Below are positions 7,794-15,728 of a DNA stretch of 64,000 nt, piece by piece. Positions within the stretch are counted from its first letter, which is position 1. Each line of letters opens with the position of its first letter. The DNA comes from Fabrea salina (taxonomy: Eukaryota; Ciliophora; Heterotrichea; Heterotrichida; Fabreidae). The notes beneath the pieces were generated by a model. The model ran no database searches. It saw nothing but the letters and a program-made list of their open reading frames with translations, and was not told the origin of the DNA. The translations under genes were made by a program, and so were the position numbers. The stretch covers positions 227,825 to 291,824 of the forward strand of contig JALIHJ010000021.1 in NCBI GenBank assembly GCA_022984795.1, in the 5' to 3' direction.

Positions 7794-9329
7794 ATGGAAA
7801 ACAGAAAGCCCAAGTTATTGCTGAGGTGCACTGGAGGAGTGTTTAGAGACAGGTTCTTTTCTTTCGGAGCTAGAGAACTCGAACTAAGGGGAAACATCAC
7901 TCTGGGCAACTCAAACCAAGATACAATCCAAGTCCCAGACCCCAAAGTCAGTCCAAAGCAAGTACAAATAACCTCAGACTGCCTTCTGAGGAACTTAGCG
8001 CCAGAAAAAGGCACTTGGATCAAAGTCAGAGAACACTTCGACAAAGGAGAACCTCTGGAGTCTGGGAGTGAAATCAAAATAGGAAACTACTACTTCAAGG
8101 CAAGTGAAGGGAGTCCTGACTTACTTGAAAAAATATGGCTTGAAAGGTACGGCTTCGGGCACTTAAGAAACACTATTGGCAACAAAACCCTAAACGAAGT
8201 CAATGTTGCCGAACTAAGCACTTCCGAAACAGACAAAAAGAAACTGCAACAAGTGCTCAAACGAGTCAGGAAACTACCCAGTAGAATAAACAAAATAAAA
8301 CTATCGGGAAGCCACCACGAGTTTGAAGTAGGGTTCCAGCCTGTGACCATCGGAAGCTCAGAAGCAGCTACTTTGGAGTTGCCAGACATAGCTCCCCTTC
8401 AAGCTAAAATAGCTTTTATAAACAACAGGTTCTACATAGTCAGCCTGAACGAAACCAACAACCACGTGTATAAAAAGATGCCTACTGGTGAATCCATCCA
8501 ACTGTTTCCAGGAAGGGCTTTTAGAATCGGAGACACTGAGTTTGAGGTCTGCAGTCACCTTTACGGGAAGTACTCTTGCATAGGACTGAGACCTTCCATG
8601 GAGGATTCCTGTGTTTTGCACCAGAACTTGTTTGTATCTCAAGAACCCACTCTTTTCTGCGGAGTGTTTGACGGACACGGAGGGCCGCTTTGCGCAAGGT
8701 TCTTGAAGCAGTCACTTCCCAAAAAACTCAAGGAAAGGCTTTTGGGAGTTCAGGTGTCTGAGTGGCCTCGTTTGATTCCCCAAGTGTTTAAGGAGTGCGA
8801 CCAAGAGTTTGCCCGCAAAGAGCCAACACTGTGCAACGAGCAGGGCTCAACTGCTGTGACTTGCTTGATTTCTGGAAGGAACTTAGTAGTGAGCAACTTA
8901 GGAGACAGCAGGGCTGTGCTGTGCCGGGCAGGAAGGCCACTACAACTCACCACTGACCACAAACCTGACTCGCCTGAAGAAACCCACCGAATCAGAGGCC
9001 AAGGAGGAGCAGTGGCTTTTGGAAGAGTGTTTGGAATGCTAGCTGTTTCAAGGGCTTTCGGAGACAACGAGTTCAAAAGTCCAGGGACAGTGGTTAGTGT
9101 GGAGCCAGACACCAAAATCTTCGAACTGGAGTCTACTGACGAGTTTTTACTGGTGGCTTGTGACGGGCTTTTTGAAGCCTACACTAACGAAGAGGTGGTT
9201 GGAAGCATCAGAGAAAAGCTCAGAAACACTGGAGACCCTAACTTAGTTCTAAAGCAGGTGATTGAACACGCTGTTGAAACTAGACAGACCGGAGACAACG
9301 TGTCAGCGTTTCTGATTAAGTGTATATAA
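7794..9329 (+). CDS. PP2C-family Ser/Thr phosphatase with two FHA-like domains
   Basis: This is a 511-residue protein. Residues ~258-510 form a complete PPM/PP2C domain: RPSMED near the start, DGHGG at ~293-297, GDSRA at ~370-374, the ACDGL aspartate at ~457 and DN at 501-502, the acidic residues that hold the catalytic metal ions. Upstream are two divergent FHA-type beta-sandwiches (~15-100 and ~170-255). Each keeps the strand pattern and a Gly-led first loop, but SPKQVQI and APLQAKI replace the phosphothreonine-binding S-R-x-H, so phosphopeptide binding may be altered or lost. The FHA-PP2C combination recalls plant KAPP, although KAPP has one FHA. The TAA stop abuts the stop of the convergent F-box gene with no base between. 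Confidence 0.93.
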   Translation: MENRKPKLLLRCTGGVFRDRFFSFGARELELRGNITLGNSNQDTIQVPDPKVSPKQVQITSDCLLRNLAPEKGTWIKVREHFDKGEPLESGSEIKIGNYYFKASEGSPDLLEKIWLERYGFGHLRNTIGNKTLNEVNVAELSTSETDKKKLQQVLKRVRKLPSRINKIKLSGSHHEFEVGFQPVTIGSSEAATLELPDIAPLQAKIAFINNRFYIVSLNETNNHVYKKMPTGESIQLFPGRAFRIGDTEFEVCSHLYGKYSCIGLRPSMEDSCVLHQNLFVSQEPTLFCGVFDGHGGPLCARFLKQSLPKKLKERLLGVQVSEWPRLIPQVFKECDQEFARKEPTLCNEQGSTAVTCLISGRNLVVSNLGDSRAVLCRAGRPLQLTTDHKPDSPEETHRIRGQGGAVAFGRVFGMLAVSRAFGDNEFKSPGTVVSVEPDTKIFELESTDEFLLVACDGLFEAYTNEEVVGSIREKLRNTGDPNLVLKQVIEHAVETRQTGDNVSAFLIKCI

Positions 9330-10490
9330 CTACTGTATAGAGTCACTTAGACTTAACACTTTTCCTAAAAAGTTTATTTGTAAAACGTCTATGTTGGTTC
9401 TTTCCAAGTCCATTCCAAATTCTGAGTTGAGGTTGTGGGAGTTAATCATTTTGACGTAAACGTACATGCAGCCCACTGGGAACTCCAAGTCCACTCTGAA
9501 CAAGTTAGCGAACTTGTCTTTGAAGTTCACCCACAAAACTGGTCGAAGGTTGGCTTTGTGTCTTGGGAACTCCACATACTCCACATTGCCTTGGTCTGAA
9601 AGAGCTAAGTTGCTTCCGAACTCAGACTTAACTCCTTCAAAACTAGTTAAGTTGCTTCTGCACTCAAAGTTGGCATCAGTGGGTTCTACATAAGTGTCAG
9701 AAACCATCAGAAGTAAAGTTTTGACAGGACAACTGAAGTGAGTGCCTCTTTTGATCTTAACTTTGGCAATGCTGCTGGAGTAGTTAAGTCCTTCTAGCAG
9801 TTGGTAGTTAAAGTCCCTCACTAAAGTATAGGGGTTGTTCTTTTGCAGGCTTTCAAAGGCACAAGCACTTTCCTCAGCAAACCTTTTTAAGTTCCCAAGG
9901 GACTCCAGGAACCCAGACTCTCCTTCAGGAGTAAACTCCCAAAAGAAGTCTGCTCCGTAAGTTCGGTAGAGCCACAAAAAAGTTTGCTTTTCGCACTCAG
10001 TAGCATAGTCGTCAGGAGTTACTGGTCGAGACTTAAACAAAAACCCGTTGTGGGTGTTGACCACTTTAGCTAGTTGGTTAGAAAGAGCTTTTTCTTCTTG
10101 AGACAAAGACTCATAGTAAGGCTTGCCCAGAACTGCTCCACAAACAAAGTTGTCCTTGTCTCCCCTGGAACAGTACCCAAGACTTTCTTTCCAAAATACA
10201 TTTCCAACCCAGAAAAGCATGTTGTCTTCCTGAACTCCTCCTGTAGTTCCTATTCCTTCGAACCTAAGTAACTGGTTCCCTTTTTTAAGAGTTTTCAGTA
10301 GTTCAAAAGGCTTCTCCAAACAGAACTTCTGGGCAGTGTTGAGGTAAGTACTGATGTAGTTGTTAGCAAACTGGTTGCTGCCCAACAAAGCACTGAAAGC
10401 CTTGTTAACTCTGCAAACACTTAAGTACAAGTCCGGAAGGTCTAGGTACTGCATAACTTCTGAAACAAGGCACTCGTCCAAAAACTCCAT
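9330..10490 (-). CDS. F-box protein
   Basis: The protein has 386 residues, starting at the ATG at 10490. The longer open frame upstream is opened only by a TTG and would overlap the divergent helicase gene. Residues ~1-45 read as an F-box helix bundle (MEFLDECLVSEVMQYLDLPD, then L-x-V-C-R-V-N-K-x-F). F-boxes recruit substrates to SKP1-cullin-F-box ubiquitin ligases, and a SKP1 gene is present at 20.8-21.3 kb. The remaining ~340 residues form a beta-rich, aromatic-rich domain that I do not recognise, presumably the substrate-binding part. The stop is TAG, contiguous with the TAA of the PP2C gene on the other strand. Confidence 0.7.
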   Translation of the reverse strand: MEFLDECLVSEVMQYLDLPDLYLSVCRVNKAFSALLGSNQFANNYISTYLNTAQKFCLEKPFELLKTLKKGNQLLRFEGIGTTGGVQEDNMLFWVGNVFWKESLGYCSRGDKDNFVCGAVLGKPYYESLSQEEKALSNQLAKVVNTHNGFLFKSRPVTPDDYATECEKQTFLWLYRTYGADFFWEFTPEGESGFLESLGNLKRFAEESACAFESLQKNNPYTLVRDFNYQLLEGLNYSSSIAKVKIKRGTHFSCPVKTLLLMVSDTYVEPTDANFECRSNLTSFEGVKSEFGSNLALSDQGNVEYVEFPRHKANLRPVLWVNFKDKFANLFRVDLEFPVGCMYVYVKMINSHNLNSEFGMDLERTNIDVLQINFLGKVLSLSDSIQ

Positions 10491-10504
10491 TTCCACCTTA
10501 ATAT

Positions 10505-12145
10505 ATGAAACTACACAAAACTTCTTTTTTCTCAGACTTAGAAGACGACTACAACCCAGTAGACTGGAGCTTTGCCAACTCAAATGTGTCCCAGGAAGCA
10601 GAACCCTCAGTTCCTTCTAAGCGGACCAGAAAAGACAAAGTAGTCCAGCAAACCAACGTGACGTTTGGGGAACTCGGCCTAGCCAAACCCCTTGTGCGGG
10701 CCTGCGACCAACTAGGCTTTCTTTCGCCAACTAAAATCCAAGCAGAAGCGGTTCCTTTGATATCTAAGGGCTTCGACGCTTTGATATGTGCACAAACTGG
10801 TTCGGGAAAAACAGGGGCCTTTGCTTTGCCCTTGCTCCACAGACTCTTGTACAGGAACAAACGACTCCAAGCTACGAGGATGCTGGTCCTGAGTCCTACA
10901 AGGGAGTTGTCCCAACAAACCCTTTCTATGATCGAAGCCTACACCAAAGTCAGCGACATCTCCAGCCGAGTAGTGTTTGGAGGAGCAAACTCAGCCAAAG
11001 AAATCAAACAACTCCAGTTGTGTCCAGACGTGCTCATAGGAACTCCGGGAAGGATACTTGACCACATCATCAACTCCAAAGACGTCAGCTTCGACTACGT
11101 GGACTTCTTAGTCCTGGACGAAGCTGACCGACTACTTGACATGGGCTTCAAAAGAGAAGTCCAAGAAATCATCAAAAAACTTCCCAGAGACCGCCAAACT
11201 GTGTTGGCTTCTGCAACACTTGGAAAAAACGTAGAGGGCTTGGCTGAACTTGCACTTAAGAACCCTGTTCGAGTTGGCAAAGCAGGACTTCCAGACACCC
11301 TTAAACAGGTGATAGTTCGCTTGAAGGAAGACAAAGACCGAGAAAGCATAGCTTTTTACCTAGTCAAACACCAAGTCCAAAAAGACGTCATAATATTTGT
11401 AAAAACCAAAGAACAGTGCCACCGGCTCTACTTAACTCTGAAACTCCTAGGCCACAAAATAGGCGAACTCCACGGAAACTTAACCCAACAGCAAAGACTC
11501 AACGCTTTAACCAACTTCCAAAACGGAGAAATCGAAATACTTGTAGCAACCGACTTAGCAGCTAGAGGTTTGGACCTTCCCGTAGAAGCAGTGATTAACC
11601 TCCACATTCCTGAAGACCTCAACAAACTCCTCCACAGAATAGGACGCACAGCCAGGGCTGGACAAGAAGGCGTGTCAGTGAGTCTGTGCACGCCTGAAGA
11701 AAGAACCAAACTCAGAAAAACAGTGAAGTCTTCAATCCCTTCGTTAACCATAGACCAAGCAAAGTTCGAAGCAGCCCAACAAGAGTACCAAGAACTAAAA
11801 CACAAGGTCAAAATAACCATGGCCGAAGAAAGAGTCGAAAAAGAAATCCAAGAAGCCGAAAAACAAACCTTAAGAGCCAGGAACCTCATTGACTACGCTG
11901 ACGAAATCTACAACCGACCCAAAAAAAGGTGGATTGCCGAAAAACCAGACAAACGAGAACCCAAAGAACAAACCCCCAAACAACCCAAAATGAGTCGCGA
12001 CATCGAAGGCAAAGTAATGAGGCACAAACTAATGACCCAAAAGTACAAAGCTGAAACTAAAGGCATCAAAATGATCCACAAACACATTGAAAAGGCCAAC
12101 AAAAAACGAAAAAGCAAAAAACCCCAGAAAAAACGCAAGTTCTAA
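10505..12145 (+). CDS. DRS1/DDX27: DEAD-box RNA helicase, Drs1/DDX27 family (ribosome biogenesis)
   Basis: The 546-residue protein has all DEAD-box motifs: Q motif (F-x-x-L-x-L and PTKIQ at ~54-79), Walker A AQTGSGKT at ~96-103, PTREL ~131, TPGR ~180, DEAD ~205-208, SAT ~236-238, ARGLD in motif V and HRIGRTARAG in motif VI. The C-terminal ~130 residues are Lys/Arg/Glu-rich with a M-S-R-D-I-E-G-K-V-M-R element and a basic tail, as in the Drs1/DDX27 group. That helicase acts in the nucleolus on pre-60S rRNA processing. The ATG lies 14 nt from the start of the divergent F-box gene. Another ribosome-assembly DEAD helicase is the main alternative. Confidence 0.9.
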   Translation: MKLHKTSFFSDLEDDYNPVDWSFANSNVSQEAEPSVPSKRTRKDKVVQQTNVTFGELGLAKPLVRACDQLGFLSPTKIQAEAVPLISKGFDALICAQTGSGKTGAFALPLLHRLLYRNKRLQATRMLVLSPTRELSQQTLSMIEAYTKVSDISSRVVFGGANSAKEIKQLQLCPDVLIGTPGRILDHIINSKDVSFDYVDFLVLDEADRLLDMGFKREVQEIIKKLPRDRQTVLASATLGKNVEGLAELALKNPVRVGKAGLPDTLKQVIVRLKEDKDRESIAFYLVKHQVQKDVIIFVKTKEQCHRLYLTLKLLGHKIGELHGNLTQQQRLNALTNFQNGEIEILVATDLAARGLDLPVEAVINLHIPEDLNKLLHRIGRTARAGQEGVSVSLCTPEERTKLRKTVKSSIPSLTIDQAKFEAAQQEYQELKHKVKITMAEERVEKEIQEAEKQTLRARNLIDYADEIYNRPKKRWIAEKPDKREPKEQTPKQPKMSRDIEGKVMRHKLMTQKYKAETKGIKMIHKHIEKANKKRKSKKPQKKRKF

Positions 12146-12157
12146 GTTAAATACACC

Positions 12158-12697
12158 TTACCTAGTTAGTTTGTCAGTAAGCCAGTCCAAGCCTTGTGGC
12201 AAGCCTTCTCCAGTAATTGCTGAGCAGGGCTGAAGGTGCCACTCATGGTCCCTAATGGTTGTTAAGTTCATGAGTTCAGAGACTTCTTGGGGCTCAGAAG
12301 CAGTGGGCAAGTCTTGTTTGTTAGCCAAAACCAACACAGGGACTCCTCTTAAGTTGTCATCCAGCAACAAGTTGAAAAGCTCCATCTTAGCCAAAAGAGC
12401 TGAGTTGGAGTCTGAACTGTCCACTACAAAAACAACTCCTTGTGCTGAAGCGAAGTAAGTAGACCAAGAAGGCCTAATGGACTCCTGACCGCCTAAGTCC
12501 CAAACTTGCAAGTGTACGTTGCCGTGCTTGACTTCTTCTACGTTGCTTCCGATAGTGGGGTGGGCCATCACTACAGTTCCCAACTGGAGTTTGTAAAGAA
12601 TAGTGGTTTTCCCAGCGTTGGCCAGTCCTACAAGAACTACTTTGTACTCTTGGTCGCCCCTTAGTTTACGCCAGAGCTTAGAAAAAATAAACCCCAT
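12158..12697 (-). CDS. ARL5: ARL5-type Arf-like small GTPase
   Basis: The protein has 179 residues from the ATG at 12697; the upstream open frame begins with TTG and would run into the divergent gene. It starts MG, so Gly2 is a likely myristoylation site. Motifs are GLANAGKT at 24-31, switch I with PTIGSNVEE, the ARL5-like WDLGGQE at 66-72, NKQD at 126-129 and SAITGEGL near 159. The SNVEE switch I and the WHLQPCSAITGEGL block match ARL5A/B better than ARF1. ARL5 acts at the trans-Golgi, recruiting tethers. One oddity is Ala in place of the usual Asp of GLDxAGKT. The convergent helicase stop is 12 nt away. Confidence 0.9.
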   Translation of the reverse strand: MGFIFSKLWRKLRGDQEYKVVLVGLANAGKTTILYKLQLGTVVMAHPTIGSNVEEVKHGNVHLQVWDLGGQESIRPSWSTYFASAQGVVFVVDSSDSNSALLAKMELFNLLLDDNLRGVPVLVLANKQDLPTASEPQEVSELMNLTTIRDHEWHLQPCSAITGEGLPQGLDWLTDKLTR

Positions 12698-12705
12698 TCT
12701 AATAA

Positions 12706-13041
12706 ATGCATAAGTCAAACAAGAACGCAAAAAGCTGCACTTGTGTTGTGCCTAAGAACTTCGAAATCCCTATTGAAGACAGGTCGAGTTCCTTCAAAAA
12801 AATCAACTTGCCTAAAATAGAACGCAAGTCTCCCCAAAAAACCACTCCAGTTAAAAAAACTTCTAGGCTCGGAAAAGCCCAACTCATTTTCCAAGCAGAC
12901 CCAGTTACTTCTGAGTTCCTTAAAAAGCATATGAGCCAACCCTCACTTAGATTAACCCAAATTGGGAACCAAGCCATAAACTACAAGAAAATCGACGAAG
13001 TCTACTTAAACTACCTTAAGTACAAAAACAGGTTTAAGTGA
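12706..13041 (+). CDS. Small basic protein of unknown function
   Basis: This predicted protein has 111 residues, is rich in Lys and Ser, and has a cysteine pair (CTC) near the N-terminus. The C-terminal end, with Y-L-N-Y-L-K-Y-K, could be a short helix. I see no known domain. The reading frame is supported by its exact fit between neighbours: the ATG lies 8 nt from the ARL5 start on the other strand, and a TGA stop is followed by 30 nt before the carboxypeptidase gene. If UGA were Trp it would extend only a few residues to a TAA, but the rest of the window argues for TGA as stop. A DNA- or RNA-associated or cytoskeletal accessory role is possible but unsupported. Confidence 0.55.
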   Translation: MHKSNKNAKSCTCVVPKNFEIPIEDRSSSFKKINLPKIERKSPQKTTPVKKTSRLGKAQLIFQADPVTSEFLKKHMSQPSLRLTQIGNQAINYKKIDEVYLNYLKYKNRFK

Positions 13042-13071
13042 TCTATATTCATAACTTAATATTAATGAAAC

Positions 13072-15312
13072 ATGTTGAATGACTTACTTCCTAAGCCATT
13101 GCCCCTTGTAGAATCCGGCAAGTATGCCGACAACCCAACTCCGCAATGGAGAGTGAAAACTGTTCCTTCAGCACTGGACTCACTTCCCTACTCACTCCAG
13201 CTGAAGTACCAAAACTCTAACAATTCTCAAGGCACCTTAGTTTTCAAAGCTCAGAACCCCAGCACTCTAGAAGACATGCAAACCAACATCACCAAACTAC
13301 TCAACAACAGCAAAGAACCTCCTGAAGTCGACCAAGTAAAAGGCTTCCTCAAGTTCAGTAGCTTTTTGGAAAGTGGCAACTTGGACGAAGTCTACGCACT
13401 TGACAAGCAAGAGTACAACTTGTTTTTGAGACCAGACACAAACACCAAAGGCCAAACCCAGTGGTTTTATTTCTGTGTGGAGCCCTTGCAAGTGAACTCA
13501 ACTGTCAAGTTCAATATTTGTAACATAAAAAAACCAGTGAAACTCTACAAGAAAGGGCTTAAACCACTTTACTGCTTAGAACACTCTGCAGAGTGGAAAG
13601 TTGTTTCTGGTGGAGTTGAGTTTTACAGAAACAACAGCCCAAGTGCAGGCAAGAGCTACAACTTGTCTTTTAGCTTCAATTTTTCGGAAAACAGAAGGGT
13701 TTTTTTTGCCTTTTCAGAACCCTATACATACAGCACGATGCTATCTTTTTTGGGTAGCATGGAAGCCAACATAGGTGCAGTGGACCAAACTCTCTACAGC
13801 AAAGACCTTTTGTACCGCAGAAACACTCTTTGCAAGTCCTTAGCTGGCCTTTCACTCCACAAAATAGAACTCACAGCTCCCAAAAAGAAAGGCCTTTCTA
13901 TCTCCAAACGAAAAGCTGTAGTCATCAGTGCCCGAGTCCACGCAGGCGAGACTTGTGGGTCTTGGGTGATGCAAGGAGTCCTTGAGTTCCTAACTTCTGA
14001 GAACCCTAAAGCCAAGCACCTTTTAGAAAACTACATTTTTTACCTAGTGCCTATGCTCAACCCTGACGGAGTTGTGTGTGGCAACTCAAGGTGCAGCTTG
14101 ATGGGAGTGGACCTCAACAGAAGGTGGGAAGCCCCCAGTGCTCTGACGCACCCTCCAATTTACTACTTCAAACAGCTGCTCCACAAAGTTTCGAGCAAAA
14201 GAGAAGTACTGATGTTTTGTGACTTGCACGCACACTCTAAAAAAGAAAACTGCTTTATTTACGGGTGCAACTTAGCAGCTTCTGGGGGCTTTACTTCTTG
14301 GACCAAAGTTAGACTCTTTCCTAAGGTTTTTGCTTCAATGACTCCTTTTTTTAGTTACCCTGACTGCAAGTTCAGAGTGGAACCTGAAAAACAAGGCACA
14401 GGCAGAGTGGTGGTTTGGAAAGAGTTTTCAGTGACTAACAGTTTTACTTTGGAGTCTAGTTTCCACGCTTTCCAGGTCTCAGGCCAAACCTGCTCATTTA
14501 AAAACGAAGACTACAAAGACATCGGAAGTAAGTTGTTAACTTCTTTGCATGAATACACACACTCACTCAAAAGCATAGAGTTTGAACTCAAAATAAACGG
14601 AGGGTGGCTGAAACCTGGACGCCTCAAGCAACTCGCAGGGTGCTCTGCCCAAGAAAAACTCCAAAAAGAAATCGAACAAGCCAGGAAGTACACTCGTTCC
14701 CAAGCCAGCAAAAAACGCAACAGCAAACAAATAGAGGTCAAGGACTGGAGGAGTTACTTCACAAACGAAGAACTCGAAAAAGCCTACGACAAAACACTAA
14801 GAGGCGAAGACGACGAAGAAATAGACAGTTCAGGCTCAGACTCCTGCCCTTCTGAAGACAACTTAGAAGAAGTTTCTATCCAGTTCCACAAAACCCCTGA
14901 AAGACCTACAAGGACCTCTTATGGACTCCAAAGACCTGGACGCAAAAAATACAGGTCTCTGAAAAGCTGTTCGAGTTCAGAAAACCTCAACTCTGAAAAC
15001 CTAGGCCGACTTAAAGTGCCTCCAGGCCCCAAGACTGAAAAACACCCCAGGAGCCTTAAAAACTCTCCCTGCAACCGAACACACCCTCACAGAATAATGC
15101 TTAAGTTCGCCTCTTCCCGACCCAAAACTACTTCCAAGCCTTCCAGGAAGCTCCCCATTCCTATAGACCCTGCTTTTAAAAGGCAGCATTTTATGAGTCC
15201 CCTAGAAGTCCCTGTTCTCGACCAACGCAAAAACAAACGCAAACAAAAGCCCTTAGAAATCAGGTCCACTAAACTGCAAGGAGTACCTGTGCACCGCTAC
15301 AACCCTCTATAA
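13072..15312 (+). CDS. Cytosolic carboxypeptidase (M14D, AGBL2/3-like), tubulin-modifying
   Basis: This is a 746-residue protein. Residues ~95-245 form the N-terminal beta-sandwich typical of cytosolic carboxypeptidases (F-x-x-G-N-L-x-x-V, W-F-Y-F, P-Y-T-Y-S). Residues ~280-500 are the M14 catalytic domain: zinc ligands H290 and E293 in HAGET, the NPDGV loop at ~330, arginine of DLNRRW at ~350, the third zinc-ligand histidine of DLHAHS at ~386, and catalytic Glu461 in TLESS. These enzymes remove C-terminal glutamates or tyrosine from tubulin and other proteins. A ~245-residue basic, Ser/Pro-rich tail, probably disordered, follows. A second carboxypeptidase of the CCP5 type is encoded at 52.8-54.3 kb. 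The exact subfamily is uncertain. Confidence 0.9.
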   Translation: MLNDLLPKPLPLVESGKYADNPTPQWRVKTVPSALDSLPYSLQLKYQNSNNSQGTLVFKAQNPSTLEDMQTNITKLLNNSKEPPEVDQVKGFLKFSSFLESGNLDEVYALDKQEYNLFLRPDTNTKGQTQWFYFCVEPLQVNSTVKFNICNIKKPVKLYKKGLKPLYCLEHSAEWKVVSGGVEFYRNNSPSAGKSYNLSFSFNFSENRRVFFAFSEPYTYSTMLSFLGSMEANIGAVDQTLYSKDLLYRRNTLCKSLAGLSLHKIELTAPKKKGLSISKRKAVVISARVHAGETCGSWVMQGVLEFLTSENPKAKHLLENYIFYLVPMLNPDGVVCGNSRCSLMGVDLNRRWEAPSALTHPPIYYFKQLLHKVSSKREVLMFCDLHAHSKKENCFIYGCNLAASGGFTSWTKVRLFPKVFASMTPFFSYPDCKFRVEPEKQGTGRVVVWKEFSVTNSFTLESSFHAFQVSGQTCSFKNEDYKDIGSKLLTSLHEYTHSLKSIEFELKINGGWLKPGRLKQLAGCSAQEKLQKEIEQARKYTRSQASKKRNSKQIEVKDWRSYFTNEELEKAYDKTLRGEDDEEIDSSGSDSCPSEDNLEEVSIQFHKTPERPTRTSYGLQRPGRKKYRSLKSCSSSENLNSENLGRLKVPPGPKTEKHPRSLKNSPCNRTHPHRIMLKFASSRPKTTSKPSRKLPIPIDPAFKRQHFMSPLEVPVLDQRKNKRKQKPLEIRSTKLQGVPVHRYNPL

Positions 15313-15327
15313 GTCTGCTATAAATAA

Positions 15328-15693
15328 ATGGCATCTGTGGCACACAGTCAACTTTCCAAAGGAGAACACGATGAGCTTTGCTGTATCTACTCAGCATTGC
15401 TGCTGCACGACGAAGGCATTGATGTCGATTCTTCCAAAATCAACAAACTCATTTCGGTCTCCGGGAACGAGGTTGAAAAGTACTGGCCTGTCTTGTTTGC
15501 AAACGCTCTGAAAGGGAAGAACATCAGCGACTTATTAACTAACTTGGGTTCTGGAGCAGGACCTTCCGCCCAAGAAGGAGCTCCTCAAGAGACTGCAGGT
15601 GAAGCAACCAAAGAAGAAGAGAAAAAAGAAGAAGAAGAAGAAGAAGCTATGGAAGGAGCTATGGACCTGTTCGGAGGTGACGACGACTGGTAG
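15328..15693 (+). CDS. RPLP1: 60S acidic ribosomal protein P1
   Basis: The 121-residue protein has the P1 dimerisation fold in residues 1-70 (E-L-C-C-I-Y-S-A-L-L-L-H-D, then I-x-V-x-x-x-K-I-N-K-L). A Gly/Ala hinge, an acidic run of Glu/Lys and a short C-terminal tail follow. P1/P2 dimers form the flexible stalk that recruits translation GTPases to the ribosome. The tail is unusual: it ends MDLFGGDDDW, whereas most eukaryotic P proteins end in an acidic stretch plus MGFGLFD. The Leu-Phe pair survives but four polar residues and a Trp follow it. The leader is TATAAATAA directly before the ATG. Confidence 0.95.
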   Translation: MASVAHSQLSKGEHDELCCIYSALLLHDEGIDVDSSKINKLISVSGNEVEKYWPVLFANALKGKNISDLLTNLGSGAGPSAQEGAPQETAGEATKEEEKKEEEEEEAMEGAMDLFGGDDDW

Positions 15694-15728
15694 TAAGTTA
15701 ACACATTCAGACTTAACTTGAGTTAATA

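Noticed and set aside
10491-10583. Longer N-terminus for the F-box gene (and similar extensions at 6974, 12730, 37327, 42128, 58907 and 61338)
   Set aside because: The first codon in each case is TTG or GTG rather than ATG, and several would overlap divergent genes. The first ATG was used instead.
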